64,000 bases of DNA from assembly GCF_011058165.1 (NCBI RefSeq), contig NZ_JAALEG010000008.1:1-64000 (forward strand). The letters are read 5' to 3'. This DNA is from Rhodococcus aetherivorans (GTDB lineage: Bacteria; Actinomycetota; Actinomycetes; Mycobacteriales; Mycobacteriaceae). Shown here one piece after another: positions 16,390 through 23,991 of this stretch; positions within the stretch are counted from its first letter, which is position 1; each line of letters begins with the position of its first letter. The notes beneath the pieces are model-generated. The model saw nothing but the letters and a program-made list of their open reading frames with translations. It did not search any database and was not told where the DNA came from. The translations under genes and the position numbers were made by a program.

Positions 16390-18360
16390 CTACGCGCCCG
16401 CGGCCTCCCAGCGGGCGCGCTCGGCGGCGAACGCCACCGACTGCACCTGTTGGAAGGCGTCGATCGACGCGGCGTTGCCGGCCAGGAACCGCTGGTGCTC
16501 GGCCAGGGAGAACGTGCCGTCGGTGATGTCCACTCCCCCGCCGCGGCCCGCCGCGAGGTCGGCGCGCAGGTCCATCAGCTCCTCCGGTTCGACGGGATAC
16601 CAGGAGATCCGGTCGAAGAAGCGCAGCAGCCACGGTGTGCCGGCCTCGAACGGGCCCGCGGCCTGCGGGTGGCGGTGGTTCCACACCTGGGTCGTGCGGC
16701 CGACGAACTGGTAGCCACCCGGGCCCTCCATGCCGTAGATGCACAGGTACGCCCCGCCGATGCCGACGGCGTTCTCCGGCGTCCACGTGCGGGCCGGGTT
16801 GTACTTGGTCGTCACGAGCCGGTGCCGCGGGTCGAGCGGGGTCGCGACCGGCGCCCCGAGGTACACGTCGCCGAGACCGAGCACCATGTAGTCGGCGGCG
16901 AAGACGGTGTCGAACACGTCGTTCACCGAATCGAGGCCGTTCATCCGGCGGATGAACTCGATGTTCCACGGGCACCACGGCGCATCCGCCCGCACCCCGT
17001 GCATGTACCGCTGGATCGCCTCGCGGGTGGCCGGGTCGTCCCACGACAGGGGCAGGCGCACCCGCCGGCTCGGCACCACGAGCTCGTCGCTCGCCGGGAG
17101 CTGCTCCTCGGCCTCGGCGAGCAGATCGAGCAGCGTCGGCACCGGCAGCACGTCGGGGTCGACCTTGACCTGGAGCGACCGGATGCCGGGGGTGAGTTCG
17201 AGCAGGCCCGCGGGGCGTTCGGTGTCGAGCCGCCGGTGCAGCGCGTGCACGCGGGCCCGCAGCGCGAGATCGAGCGTCATGTCACCGTATTCGACCAGGA
17301 CGTTGTCGTCGCCGCTGCGCCGGTAGGTGACGGCGGTGTCGCCGTCGCGGCGGGCGAGGACGCCGTCGTCGCCGTCGCCGCCGGGCGAGACCACCAGCGA
17401 CAGCCCGGCGCGACGGGCGACGCCGAGTGCGCGGCGCGACGCGGCGTGCTCGGCGCGGACGGGCACGAACCGCACCGTGTGCCCGGGCGCGAGCTGGCCG
17501 AGCTTCCACCGGTCCGCGGCGACGACGGTGACGGGACAGACGAATCCGCCCAGGCTCGGGCCGTCCGGCCCGAGGAGGATGGGGGTGTCACCGGTGAAGT
17601 CGAGCGCACCGACGGAGTACGCGTTGTCGTGGATGTTGGACGGGTGCAGGCCGGCCTCCCCGCCGTCGGTGCGTGCCCACTGCGGCTTCGGCCCGGTCAG
17701 GCGCACGCCGGTGCGGTCGGAGTTGAAGTGCACCTCGTAGTCGGTGGCGTAGAGCGTGTCGATGTCGCTGCGGGTGAAGAACTCCGGAGCGCCGTGCGGG
17801 CCCTCGGTGACGGCGATCTCCCAGCGGGCGGTCATGGCCGGCACGTGTTCGGCCGGCACCGGGACGGCCGCGCCGGTCGCGACCTCCCCGACGACGAGCA
17901 CGTCGCCCTCGGTGAGGGTGCGGCCCTCGTGGCCGCCGAACCTTCCGAGGGTGAAGGTGGCTGCGCTGCCGAGGAATTCGGGGATGTCGAGTCCGCCGCC
18001 GACGAGTACGTACACGCGCAGGCCGGGGCCGGCGACGGCGCCGACGTCGAGCACGCCGCCGGCGGGGACGGTGACGGGACGCCACTGCGGGACCACCGTG
18101 CCGTTCACCGTCACGGTCGCCGGGGCGCCGGTGACGCACACCTCGGTGGCGTCGGTGAAGCGCAGGGCCGGCCCGGCCATGGTGGATTCGAGGCCGGCCG
18201 CGCCCTCGGGGTTGCCGAGTGCGGCGTTGCCGAGTCGGAACGACAGGTCGTCCATCGGGCCGGAGGGCGGGACCCCGATCTGCCAGTACCCGGTGCGGCC
18301 CGGATAGTCCTGCACCATGGTGAGCATGCCGGGACGGTCGACGGTGATCTTGGTGGTCAT
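16390..18360 (-). CDS. Urea/guanidine carboxylase-like protein lacking biotin domains (AHS2-AHS1)
   Basis: A 656-residue protein. Residues about 1-300 match the AHS2/KipA carboxyltransferase half ([37 protein letters not shown]). Residues about 320-610 match AHS1/KipI ([26 protein letters not shown]). In urea and guanidine carboxylases these sit between a biotin carboxylase of about 450 residues and a C-terminal biotin carrier with an MKM-type site. Both are absent, and the ATG start overlaps the upstream gene by 4 nt, so nothing is hidden in front. It may need biotin subunits encoded elsewhere, or act as a PxpBC-like 5-oxoprolinase. It is the last gene of the operon starting at 21401. Confidence 0.8.
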   Translation of the reverse strand: MTTKITVDRPGMLTMVQDYPGRTGYWQIGVPPSGPMDDLSFRLGNAALGNPEGAAGLESTMAGPALRFTDATEVCVTGAPATVTVNGTVVPQWRPVTVPAGGVLDVGAVAGPGLRVYVLVGGGLDIPEFLGSAATFTLGRFGGHEGRTLTEGDVLVVGEVATGAAVPVPAEHVPAMTARWEIAVTEGPHGAPEFFTRSDIDTLYATDYEVHFNSDRTGVRLTGPKPQWARTDGGEAGLHPSNIHDNAYSVGALDFTGDTPILLGPDGPSLGGFVCPVTVVAADRWKLGQLAPGHTVRFVPVRAEHAASRRALGVARRAGLSLVVSPGGDGDDGVLARRDGDTAVTYRRSGDDNVLVEYGDMTLDLALRARVHALHRRLDTERPAGLLELTPGIRSLQVKVDPDVLPVPTLLDLLAEAEEQLPASDELVVPSRRVRLPLSWDDPATREAIQRYMHGVRADAPWCPWNIEFIRRMNGLDSVNDVFDTVFAADYMVLGLGDVYLGAPVATPLDPRHRLVTTKYNPARTWTPENAVGIGGAYLCIYGMEGPGGYQFVGRTTQVWNHRHPQAAGPFEAGTPWLLRFFDRISWYPVEPEELMDLRADLAAGRGGGVDITDGTFSLAEHQRFLAGNAASIDAFQQVQSVAFAAERARWEAAGA

Positions 18361-19013
18361 GACGGTCGGGCCTCCGGTCGGGTGACGATCATCCGCACCG
18401 TGGTGGGGTCGAAACCGTTGCACGGATTGTTGATCTGCGGGCAGTTGGAGACGAGGACGAGCACGTCTCGGTCGGCGCGCAGTGCGAGGCGCTTGCCGGG
18501 CGCGGAGAGTCCGTCGACGATGCCGAGGGTGCCGTCGGGGTCGACGGGCACGTTCATGAAGAAGTTGATGTTGGACACCAGGTCGCGTTTGCCCAGGCCC
18601 CACAGGGCACCCTCGACGAGGAAGTTCTCGACGCAGGCGTGCTGGTGCTTGGTGTGGTGGCCGTAGCGCAAGGTGTTCGACTCCTGCGAGCAGGCGCCGC
18701 CGACGGTGTCGTGGTTGCCGACCTCGTCGGCGACGAGGGTCATCAGTTCCTCGCCGTCGGCGGCGCGCAGCACCGAGCCGGCGGTGAGGAACAGGTTGCC
18801 CTGCGCGGCGACGGTGGCGGCGGCGCTGTAGCGGACGGTGGTGTCGTGGGCGTCGTAGATCAGGGTGTCGACGGCCTGGTTGCCGTGCAGATCGACGATG
18901 GTGAGCACGTCGCCGGCGGCGACGACGGCCGACCACGGTCCGCGGGCGCCGGCGATCTCGTCGCGGATCACGGTCCCGGGGACGAGCGCCGGCAGGTCGA
19001 GGGTCGAGGTCAT
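18357..19013 (-). CDS. DUF1989 protein, UAAP2 / carboxyguanidine deiminase subunit-like
   Basis: A 218-residue DUF1989 protein. The [19 protein letters not shown] strand and [20 protein letters not shown] segment hold the Cys/His cluster expected for metal binding. The family was long called urea-amidolyase-associated protein 2. Established work assigns UAAP1/UAAP2 pairs as the two subunits of carboxyguanidine deiminase, which turns carboxyguanidine into allophanate and ammonia. It is 2 bp downstream of its partner gene and overlaps the carboxylase-like gene by 4 nt. No allophanate hydrolase is present in the window. Confidence 0.82.
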   Translation of the reverse strand: MTSTLDLPALVPGTVIRDEIAGARGPWSAVVAAGDVLTIVDLHGNQAVDTLIYDAHDTTVRYSAAATVAAQGNLFLTAGSVLRAADGEELMTLVADEVGNHDTVGGACSQESNTLRYGHHTKHQHACVENFLVEGALWGLGKRDLVSNINFFMNVPVDPDGTLGIVDGLSAPGKRLALRADRDVLVLVSNCPQINNPCNGFDPTTVRMIVTRPEARPS

Positions 19014-19015
19014 GA

Positions 19016-19855
19016 TCAGTGCTCCGTTCCGGTGGCGGCAGTCCAGGCGTCCTCGGTGTTGAGGACGGCGCGCCGGTATTCGGGGTCCGTGTTCGGCAGG
19101 GTGTCGAGGTCACGCGGGGCGTGCCAGGCGAGCACCTCGAGGGTGGTGGTGGGGAACCCGGGTGCCGGGTCGAGGGGGTGGGCGGTGTTGGCGATGAGTG
19201 CGATCACCGGCAGGTGGATCAGCAGCTCGACGCAGGCTCCGGCGCCGGCGGTGCCGGTGCTGGTCAGGGCCCCGTCGGCCGCGACGCGCACGCCGTGGAA
19301 GAACGACAGGGACGGCGGCAGGTCGCGCGGGGCGAGGCCGTGCTTCGCGGCGGCGACGGTGAACAGCTCCCGCCCGGCGGGGGCGTGCGAATGCAGGCTG
19401 CCCGCCCCGTATTTCGCCGTGTTCCCGGCGAGGTTCGTGGTGCAGCACAGGGCGTCGTGGCGGCCGGAGGTGTCGGCGACGACGGTGGCGAGCACCCGGC
19501 CCTGGTCCGACAGCAGCGGGTGCCCGACGCCGAGGTAGGCCTGCCACGGCACCTTGACGGTGTCGGCGACGTTGAGCCGCTCGTGCGGGGCGTCGGCACG
19601 GAAGAGCAGCAGGTGGGCGCAGGCGGCGCCGTCGATGTCACGCAGCCGCAGCCGGGTGCCGCGGGCGAGGACCTTGGCGGTGTAACGGCCGCCGGGCACG
19701 GTCTCCGCCCAGGTCATGGCGGCGGTGCGGCCGCCGGGCGGGGTGGGGTACGCGGTGGCGGGCACGGTGGGCATGCCGTCGGTGACGGTGCCGGCCTGCG
19801 CGCGGGCGTGCGCCTTGGCGGCGTGGGTGGTGGCGGTGTCGAGGACGCCGGTCAT
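19016..19855 (-). CDS. DUF1989 protein, UAAP1 / carboxyguanidine deiminase subunit-like
   Basis: A 279-residue DUF1989 protein and partner of the previous gene. It has [35 protein letters not shown] and [12 protein letters not shown], typical of the UAAP1 branch. The pair is expected to form a heteromeric amidine hydrolase. It starts 1 bp after the permease stop, so the operon is permease, UAAP1, UAAP2, carboxylase-like. The ATG at 19855 is used; the first 35 residues are Ala/Thr-rich and poorly conserved. Confidence 0.82.
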   Translation of the reverse strand: MTGVLDTATTHAAKAHARAQAGTVTDGMPTVPATAYPTPPGGRTAAMTWAETVPGGRYTAKVLARGTRLRLRDIDGAACAHLLLFRADAPHERLNVADTVKVPWQAYLGVGHPLLSDQGRVLATVVADTSGRHDALCCTTNLAGNTAKYGAGSLHSHAPAGRELFTVAAAKHGLAPRDLPPSLSFFHGVRVAADGALTSTGTAGAGACVELLIHLPVIALIANTAHPLDPAPGFPTTTLEVLAWHAPRDLDTLPNTDPEYRRAVLNTEDAWTAATGTEH

Positions 19856-19856
19856 C

Positions 19857-21401
19857 TCAGGCTCCGATCGTGACGGGGTTCGGGTGCGCGGCGCGGCGCG
19901 GGAAGCACAGGGCGCCCAGAGCGACGACGGCGGCGACGGTGAGCGGTGCGGCCCACTGCAGCAGCGGCATGGTGCCGTCCGGGTTGAAGATCTCGGCGCG
20001 CGGCCAGGACAGGTTGATCACCATCAGCAGGCCGTACGCGACGGCGAGGGCGTTGACGGGCAGGCCCCATCGGCCGAGGGAGAACAGCGGGTCGCCGTCG
20101 GCGTCGGTCGCCGTGCCGTCGTGCGGCCAACCGCGCAGCCGGCGCAGCAGCAGAGGCACGGTGACCATCAGGTACGCGAGGTAGATGAGCACGATGCACA
20201 CGCTCGACAGGGTCGCGAAGATCGCGCTGTTGCCCATGTTGACCGCGAGGATGCCGATGCACACCACGCCGATCAGCACGGCCGGCGCGATGGGAGTGCC
20301 GGTGCGGGCGTTGACGTGCGAGAGGATCTTCGATGCGGGCAGTCGCTCGTCGCGGGCCATCGAGAAGATCAGGCGCGACGCGGCGGTCTGGATGGCGAGG
20401 GTGCAGATGAACACGGCGATGGCGACGTCGACGAGGAGCAGCGTGCCCCACGGTGAGGACAGGATGGCGCCGAGCACGTAGGGCAGGCCCTCGGCGGCGA
20501 GGCGGCCGTCGGTGAGGCTGGGGGCGGCCATGAGGGCGCCGAGGATCATCAGGCCGCCGCCGAGGGCGGAGACCGACAGGGCGAGGCGGATGGTGCGGGG
20601 TGCGACGCGCCGCGGGTTGCGGGTCTCCTCGGCGAGTTCGCCGGCCGAGCCGAAGCCGACCATGACGTACGCGGCCATGAGGCCCGAGACGATCCACGCC
20701 CAGCCGTAGCCGGGGGCCTCCCCGGTGACGCCGGTGTCGAGGACGACCTGCGGGCCGCGGACGGCGTGGGCGAAGAACATGCCGATCACGGCGACGACAC
20801 CGACGATCTCGCAGGTGACGCCGATGCTGTTGATCCGCGACATCCAGTTCACGCCGATGCTGTTGATGATCGTGGTGAGCACGAGCAGCACCGAGCCGAG
20901 CAGGACGGCATTGGCGGCGCCGGAGGAGGAGGTCAGCGACGGGTCGTCGCCGATGATCTGGAATCCGCTCCAGATGTTCGGCAGGACCACCTGCAGGGCG
21001 ATCGCGGCGGCCGAGGCGGTGACCATCTGGGCGAGGATCATGAACCAGCCGGCGAACCAGCCGACCACCTCGCCGCCCATCCGGCGGGCCCATTGATAGA
21101 TCGCCCCGGAGATCGGATAGCGCGCCGCGAGTTCGGCGAAGTTCAGGGCGACCATGAACTGACCGGCGAAGACCACCACCCACGTCCAGAAGAAGGCGGG
21201 GCCGCCGAAGCCGAAGCCGAGGCCGAACAGCTGGAAGATGGTCGTCAGGATGGAGACGAACGAGAAGCCGGCGGCGAAGGAGGCGAACTTGCCGAGGTTG
21301 CGGTGCAGCTGCTGCTGGTAGCCGAATTCGCCCAGGTCGCCCGCGTCCTGGTGCGAGGCGGTCGGTGCAGCGGCAGCCGGCCGGGTGAGCGTCAGGCTCA
21401 T
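19857..21401 (-). CDS. APC-family permease of the DUF1989 operon
   Basis: A 514-residue membrane transporter with about 12 helices. The first is FASFAAGFSFVSILTTIFQL; FAELAARYPISGAIYQWARR follows helix 2. It belongs to the amino acid/polyamine/organocation family members seen with urea-amidolyase-associated proteins. By context it should import the substrate of the downstream enzymes, perhaps urea, guanidine or a guanidino compound. It is the first gene of the operon, divergent from the TetR gene, with a palindromic operator candidate 49 bp upstream of its ATG. Confidence 0.85.
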   Translation of the reverse strand: MSLTLTRPAAAAPTASHQDAGDLGEFGYQQQLHRNLGKFASFAAGFSFVSILTTIFQLFGLGFGFGGPAFFWTWVVVFAGQFMVALNFAELAARYPISGAIYQWARRMGGEVVGWFAGWFMILAQMVTASAAAIALQVVLPNIWSGFQIIGDDPSLTSSSGAANAVLLGSVLLVLTTIINSIGVNWMSRINSIGVTCEIVGVVAVIGMFFAHAVRGPQVVLDTGVTGEAPGYGWAWIVSGLMAAYVMVGFGSAGELAEETRNPRRVAPRTIRLALSVSALGGGLMILGALMAAPSLTDGRLAAEGLPYVLGAILSSPWGTLLLVDVAIAVFICTLAIQTAASRLIFSMARDERLPASKILSHVNARTGTPIAPAVLIGVVCIGILAVNMGNSAIFATLSSVCIVLIYLAYLMVTVPLLLRRLRGWPHDGTATDADGDPLFSLGRWGLPVNALAVAYGLLMVINLSWPRAEIFNPDGTMPLLQWAAPLTVAAVVALGALCFPRRAAHPNPVTIGA

Positions 21402-21449
21402 GGCGGTGTCCGTTTCTGTGCGCGGTGGCGGCGGCCGGGTGACCGTCGA

Positions 21450-21471
21450 AAAACTGTCGAGTGACAGTTTT
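21450..21471. promoter_or_regulatory. Candidate TetR operator
   Basis: AAAACTGTC and GACAGTTTT are perfect 9-bp arms around GAGT. The palindrome lies in the 199-bp divergent region between the permease (start 21401) and the TetR gene (start 21601). Size and symmetry suit a TetR-family dimer. Confidence 0.6.
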
Positions 21472-21600
21472 CGCGAGGTCACGTCTTGTCCGAATGACCG
21501 CGGCGTAACGAGTTCGTGACCGACGTTTCCTCCGTGTGACGGTCTGCTCACCGCCCGCCCGGGGCGCTGTCACCGTCCGATCTGTGCCATCGTCGAGGAC

Positions 21601-22278
21601 GTGACCCACGCCCGTCCCGGACGCCCCCGACTGCACCGGCCACGCCGGCCCGGTTCCACCGCGCGCGCCGAAATTCTCGACGCCGCAGCAGAACTGTTCA
21701 CCACCCGTGGATTCGCGTCGACCTCGACGCGGCTCGTGGCCGAGGCGGTCGGCGTCCGGCAGGCCTCCCTGTACAACCACTTCGCCACCAAGGACGACAT
21801 CCTCGCGGCGCTGCTCGAGCAGACCGTCGCCCCCACCCTGTCGTTCTGCGAGCGCCTCGGCGACGACGCGCCCGCCGAGGCGCGGCTGTACGCCCTGGCG
21901 CTGTTCGACACCGCGCAGCTCGTCGCGGGACGCTGGAATCTCGGTGCGCTGTACCTGCTTCCGGAGGTGCGCACCGAGCGCTTCGCACAGTTCCACACCG
22001 CCCGGACCGGTCTGCGCGAGTGCTACCGGCGGCTCACGGTCGCCGTCCTCGACCGCCTCGGCGCCGGCGCGGACGCCGACGACCCGCGCGCCGATCTGCC
22101 GTTCCGGCTGGTCGAATCCGCCATCAACATCCGCGCGGACCGGGGCACGGACGCCGTCGCCGACCTGCCCGACGTGCTGGCGGAGGCGGCGCTGCGCGTG
22201 CTCGGATTCACCGCGCCCGCAGAGCCCGTGCGCGACGTCGCCCGCACGCTCGTCGCCCGTGTCGCCGACTCGAGTTAG
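21601..22278 (+). CDS. TetR-family transcriptional regulator
   Basis: A 225-residue repressor. The N-terminal helix-turn-helix is clear: EILDAAAELFTTRGFASTS, VAEAVGVRQASLYNHFATKDDIL (helices 1-4, about residues 22-72). The C-terminal ligand domain is divergent, as usual. The GTG at 21601 is the start. Divergent placement and the palindrome at 21450-21471 suggest it represses the permease-DUF1989 operon until substrate is present. The EspC-like gene follows 35 bp later on the same strand but is probably unrelated. Confidence 0.88.
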   Translation: MTHARPGRPRLHRPRRPGSTARAEILDAAAELFTTRGFASTSTRLVAEAVGVRQASLYNHFATKDDILAALLEQTVAPTLSFCERLGDDAPAEARLYALALFDTAQLVAGRWNLGALYLLPEVRTERFAQFHTARTGLRECYRRLTVAVLDRLGAGADADDPRADLPFRLVESAINIRADRGTDAVADLPDVLAEAALRVLGFTAPAEPVRDVARTLVARVADSS

Positions 22279-22313
22279 AGTGCTGCCCACGCGAATCTGA
22301 TTGGGGGGTCATC

Positions 22314-22661
22314 ATGAGCGGTTTACTCGACGCTGTCGGCTCGTTCTCGACGGGAGGCGGCGTCCGTGTCGTACCCGACGGGGTCCGGGCCTTCGGCAGC
22401 ACATCCCTGCGCGCCGCGGAGGAGGTCGCCCGCGCGGGCGCGATGGATCTGCAGGCCAACGTCTCGTCGCTGAGCCCCGCCATGGGCCTGATCGGCGCGG
22501 ACTTCGTCGCGGCGTTCGCCGTCACACAGGGTGCGCACACCCGCACCGTCGCGCAGCTGGCATACGTCTACGCGTCCGGCGGTGTCGCCGCGCACGACGC
22601 CGCCGCCCGGTACGAGGCGCTCGACGCCGCGGTCGCCGCGGGACTCGGGGGCGCGCGATGA
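22314..22661 (+). CDS. Type VII secretion target, EspC-like (YxxxD motif)
   Basis: A 115-residue, Ala/Gly/Val-rich helical protein. It ends with RYEALDAAVAAGLG; YEALD at residues 100-104 fits the YxxxD general signal for ESX export, which sits just after a helical hairpin. The size and composition match the ESX-1 secretion-associated (DUF2580/EspC-like) family of mycolic-acid bacteria. The ATG at 22314 follows a GGGGGG purine run. It overlaps the next gene by 4 nt, a WXG-bearing partner. No ESX membrane components are in the window, so it would use a system encoded elsewhere. Confidence 0.65.
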   Translation: MSGLLDAVGSFSTGGGVRVVPDGVRAFGSTSLRAAEEVARAGAMDLQANVSSLSPAMGLIGADFVAAFAVTQGAHTRTVAQLAYVYASGGVAAHDAAARYEALDAAVAAGLGGAR

Positions 22662-23875
22662 TCGCACAGGAGACGCCGGTCGCCTCGCCCACCGTTCTCG
22701 ACGCGCTGCGCGCGTCCCCCGCCGGCCCGGCCCTCGACCTGCCGCTGCCCGCGCCGCCGGCCCCGCCGACGTGGTCGCCCGAACCCGAGCTCGACGCGAT
22801 AACTGAAGTGCTGCAGTCTCTTCCGGTTCCGGCAGTGCCGGGAATCGACGAAATGCTGCGTCCACTGCGCGACCTCGGCGACCTGTTCGGTACCGGCATC
22901 GTCGACGCGCTCGACCCGTCGGCGGTCCTGCAGCAGTCGTCGCGGATGCTCGACGGCGCGGCGTCGCTGGCCCGCACGGCACTGCACGCGCTGCCGGACT
23001 CGTGGGAGGGCGCACCCGCCGAGGCGGCGCTCGACAAGGGTCGCCAGGCCCAGGTCACCGCGGTCGAGCTGAGCGAACGGGGCGACGAGATCGGGGCCGT
23101 CACGCGCGCCGCCACCGCGAGTGTCGAGCGGGGCAACGTCGAACTCGGCGGGATCGCCCAGTCCTTCCTGGCCTTCGCCACCGCGACCGCGCCCGTCGCG
23201 TTGACGCCGCCGGGTCAGATCGCGCTGCTCACTTCCGCCGCCGAGCATGTATCCGCGGCACTGGCGGTGGTCGCGCGCACCCGCGGTGAGCTTCTCGGCT
23301 ACACCACGGCGATGAACGCCCTCGCCGCACCCATCGCCGTGCCCGCCCCCGTCGCCGCGCCCGGCCTGCCGGCTGCGGACGACGTCGCAGCGGCGGCCAC
23401 GGGAGCCGTGGACACCGTCGCCGGCGCGGTCGGTGTGTCCGACGACCTTCCCGCGCAGACGCACGCCGCGGCGTTCGGGGGTGGCACCGTCACCGCCGGC
23501 CCCACGATGACCGCCGCGACCGCACCGGTGAGCACCGGCGCCGTGGCACCGGGCGCCGGAGGCGCCGTTGCACCGGGCGCCGGAAGCGCCGTGGCGCTGG
23601 GCGCGGGAGGCGCCGTGGCGCTGGGGACCGCGGGCGGGGGTCTCACCGGCACGCCGTCGGGCCCGCGACCGCCCACGTCCGCTCCGGTGACGGCCGCAGC
23701 TGCGGCCGCACGTCATCCCCTCCCCGCCGCCGTCCCGGGCACCGGACGCGCCGACGAGGACGCTCCGCGACGGGCGCGTCCGACGATCCTGGTGACCGCG
23801 GCGAACACCACCGCCGTGATCGGCGAGGTGCCGCCGGCGACCGCCCCGGTGATCGGGGCCGGCGACGACTGGTGA
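22658..23875 (+). CDS. Ala/Pro/Gly-rich protein with WXG motif, probable ESX substrate partner
   Basis: A 405-residue protein. Residues about 85-240 are long helices with W-E-G at 116-118 (LPDSWEGAPAEAAL), the turn motif of WXG100-like proteins. The tail (about 255-405) is low complexity, with GAVAPGAG-type repeats near residues 290-325. There is no Sec signal peptide. Overlap with the EspC-like gene suggests co-secretion as a heterodimer, as EspA/EspC-like or PE/PPE pairs are. The repeat tail may be surface-exposed. Function is unknown; the family call rests on motif, size and pairing only. Confidence 0.6.
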   Translation: MIAQETPVASPTVLDALRASPAGPALDLPLPAPPAPPTWSPEPELDAITEVLQSLPVPAVPGIDEMLRPLRDLGDLFGTGIVDALDPSAVLQQSSRMLDGAASLARTALHALPDSWEGAPAEAALDKGRQAQVTAVELSERGDEIGAVTRAATASVERGNVELGGIAQSFLAFATATAPVALTPPGQIALLTSAAEHVSAALAVVARTRGELLGYTTAMNALAAPIAVPAPVAAPGLPAADDVAAAATGAVDTVAGAVGVSDDLPAQTHAAAFGGGTVTAGPTMTAATAPVSTGAVAPGAGGAVAPGAGSAVALGAGGAVALGTAGGGLTGTPSGPRPPTSAPVTAAAAAARHPLPAAVPGTGRADEDAPRRARPTILVTAANTTAVIGEVPPATAPVIGAGDDW

Positions 23876-23991
23876 TTCCGAGTCCCCCGCCCCGGCGCGC
23901 GGGGCGGGGACACGGTCGACGGCCACGCTGGTGTCCGTGACCCGCGGTTTCCTTCTGCGAGGACGATCCGGGCCGCGTAGCGTGTAAACGC

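Noticed and set aside
21402-21600. Guanidine riboswitch (ykkC type) before the DUF1989 operon
   Set aside because: The 199-bp region shows none of the conserved ykkC elements I know; it holds a TetR-type palindrome instead.
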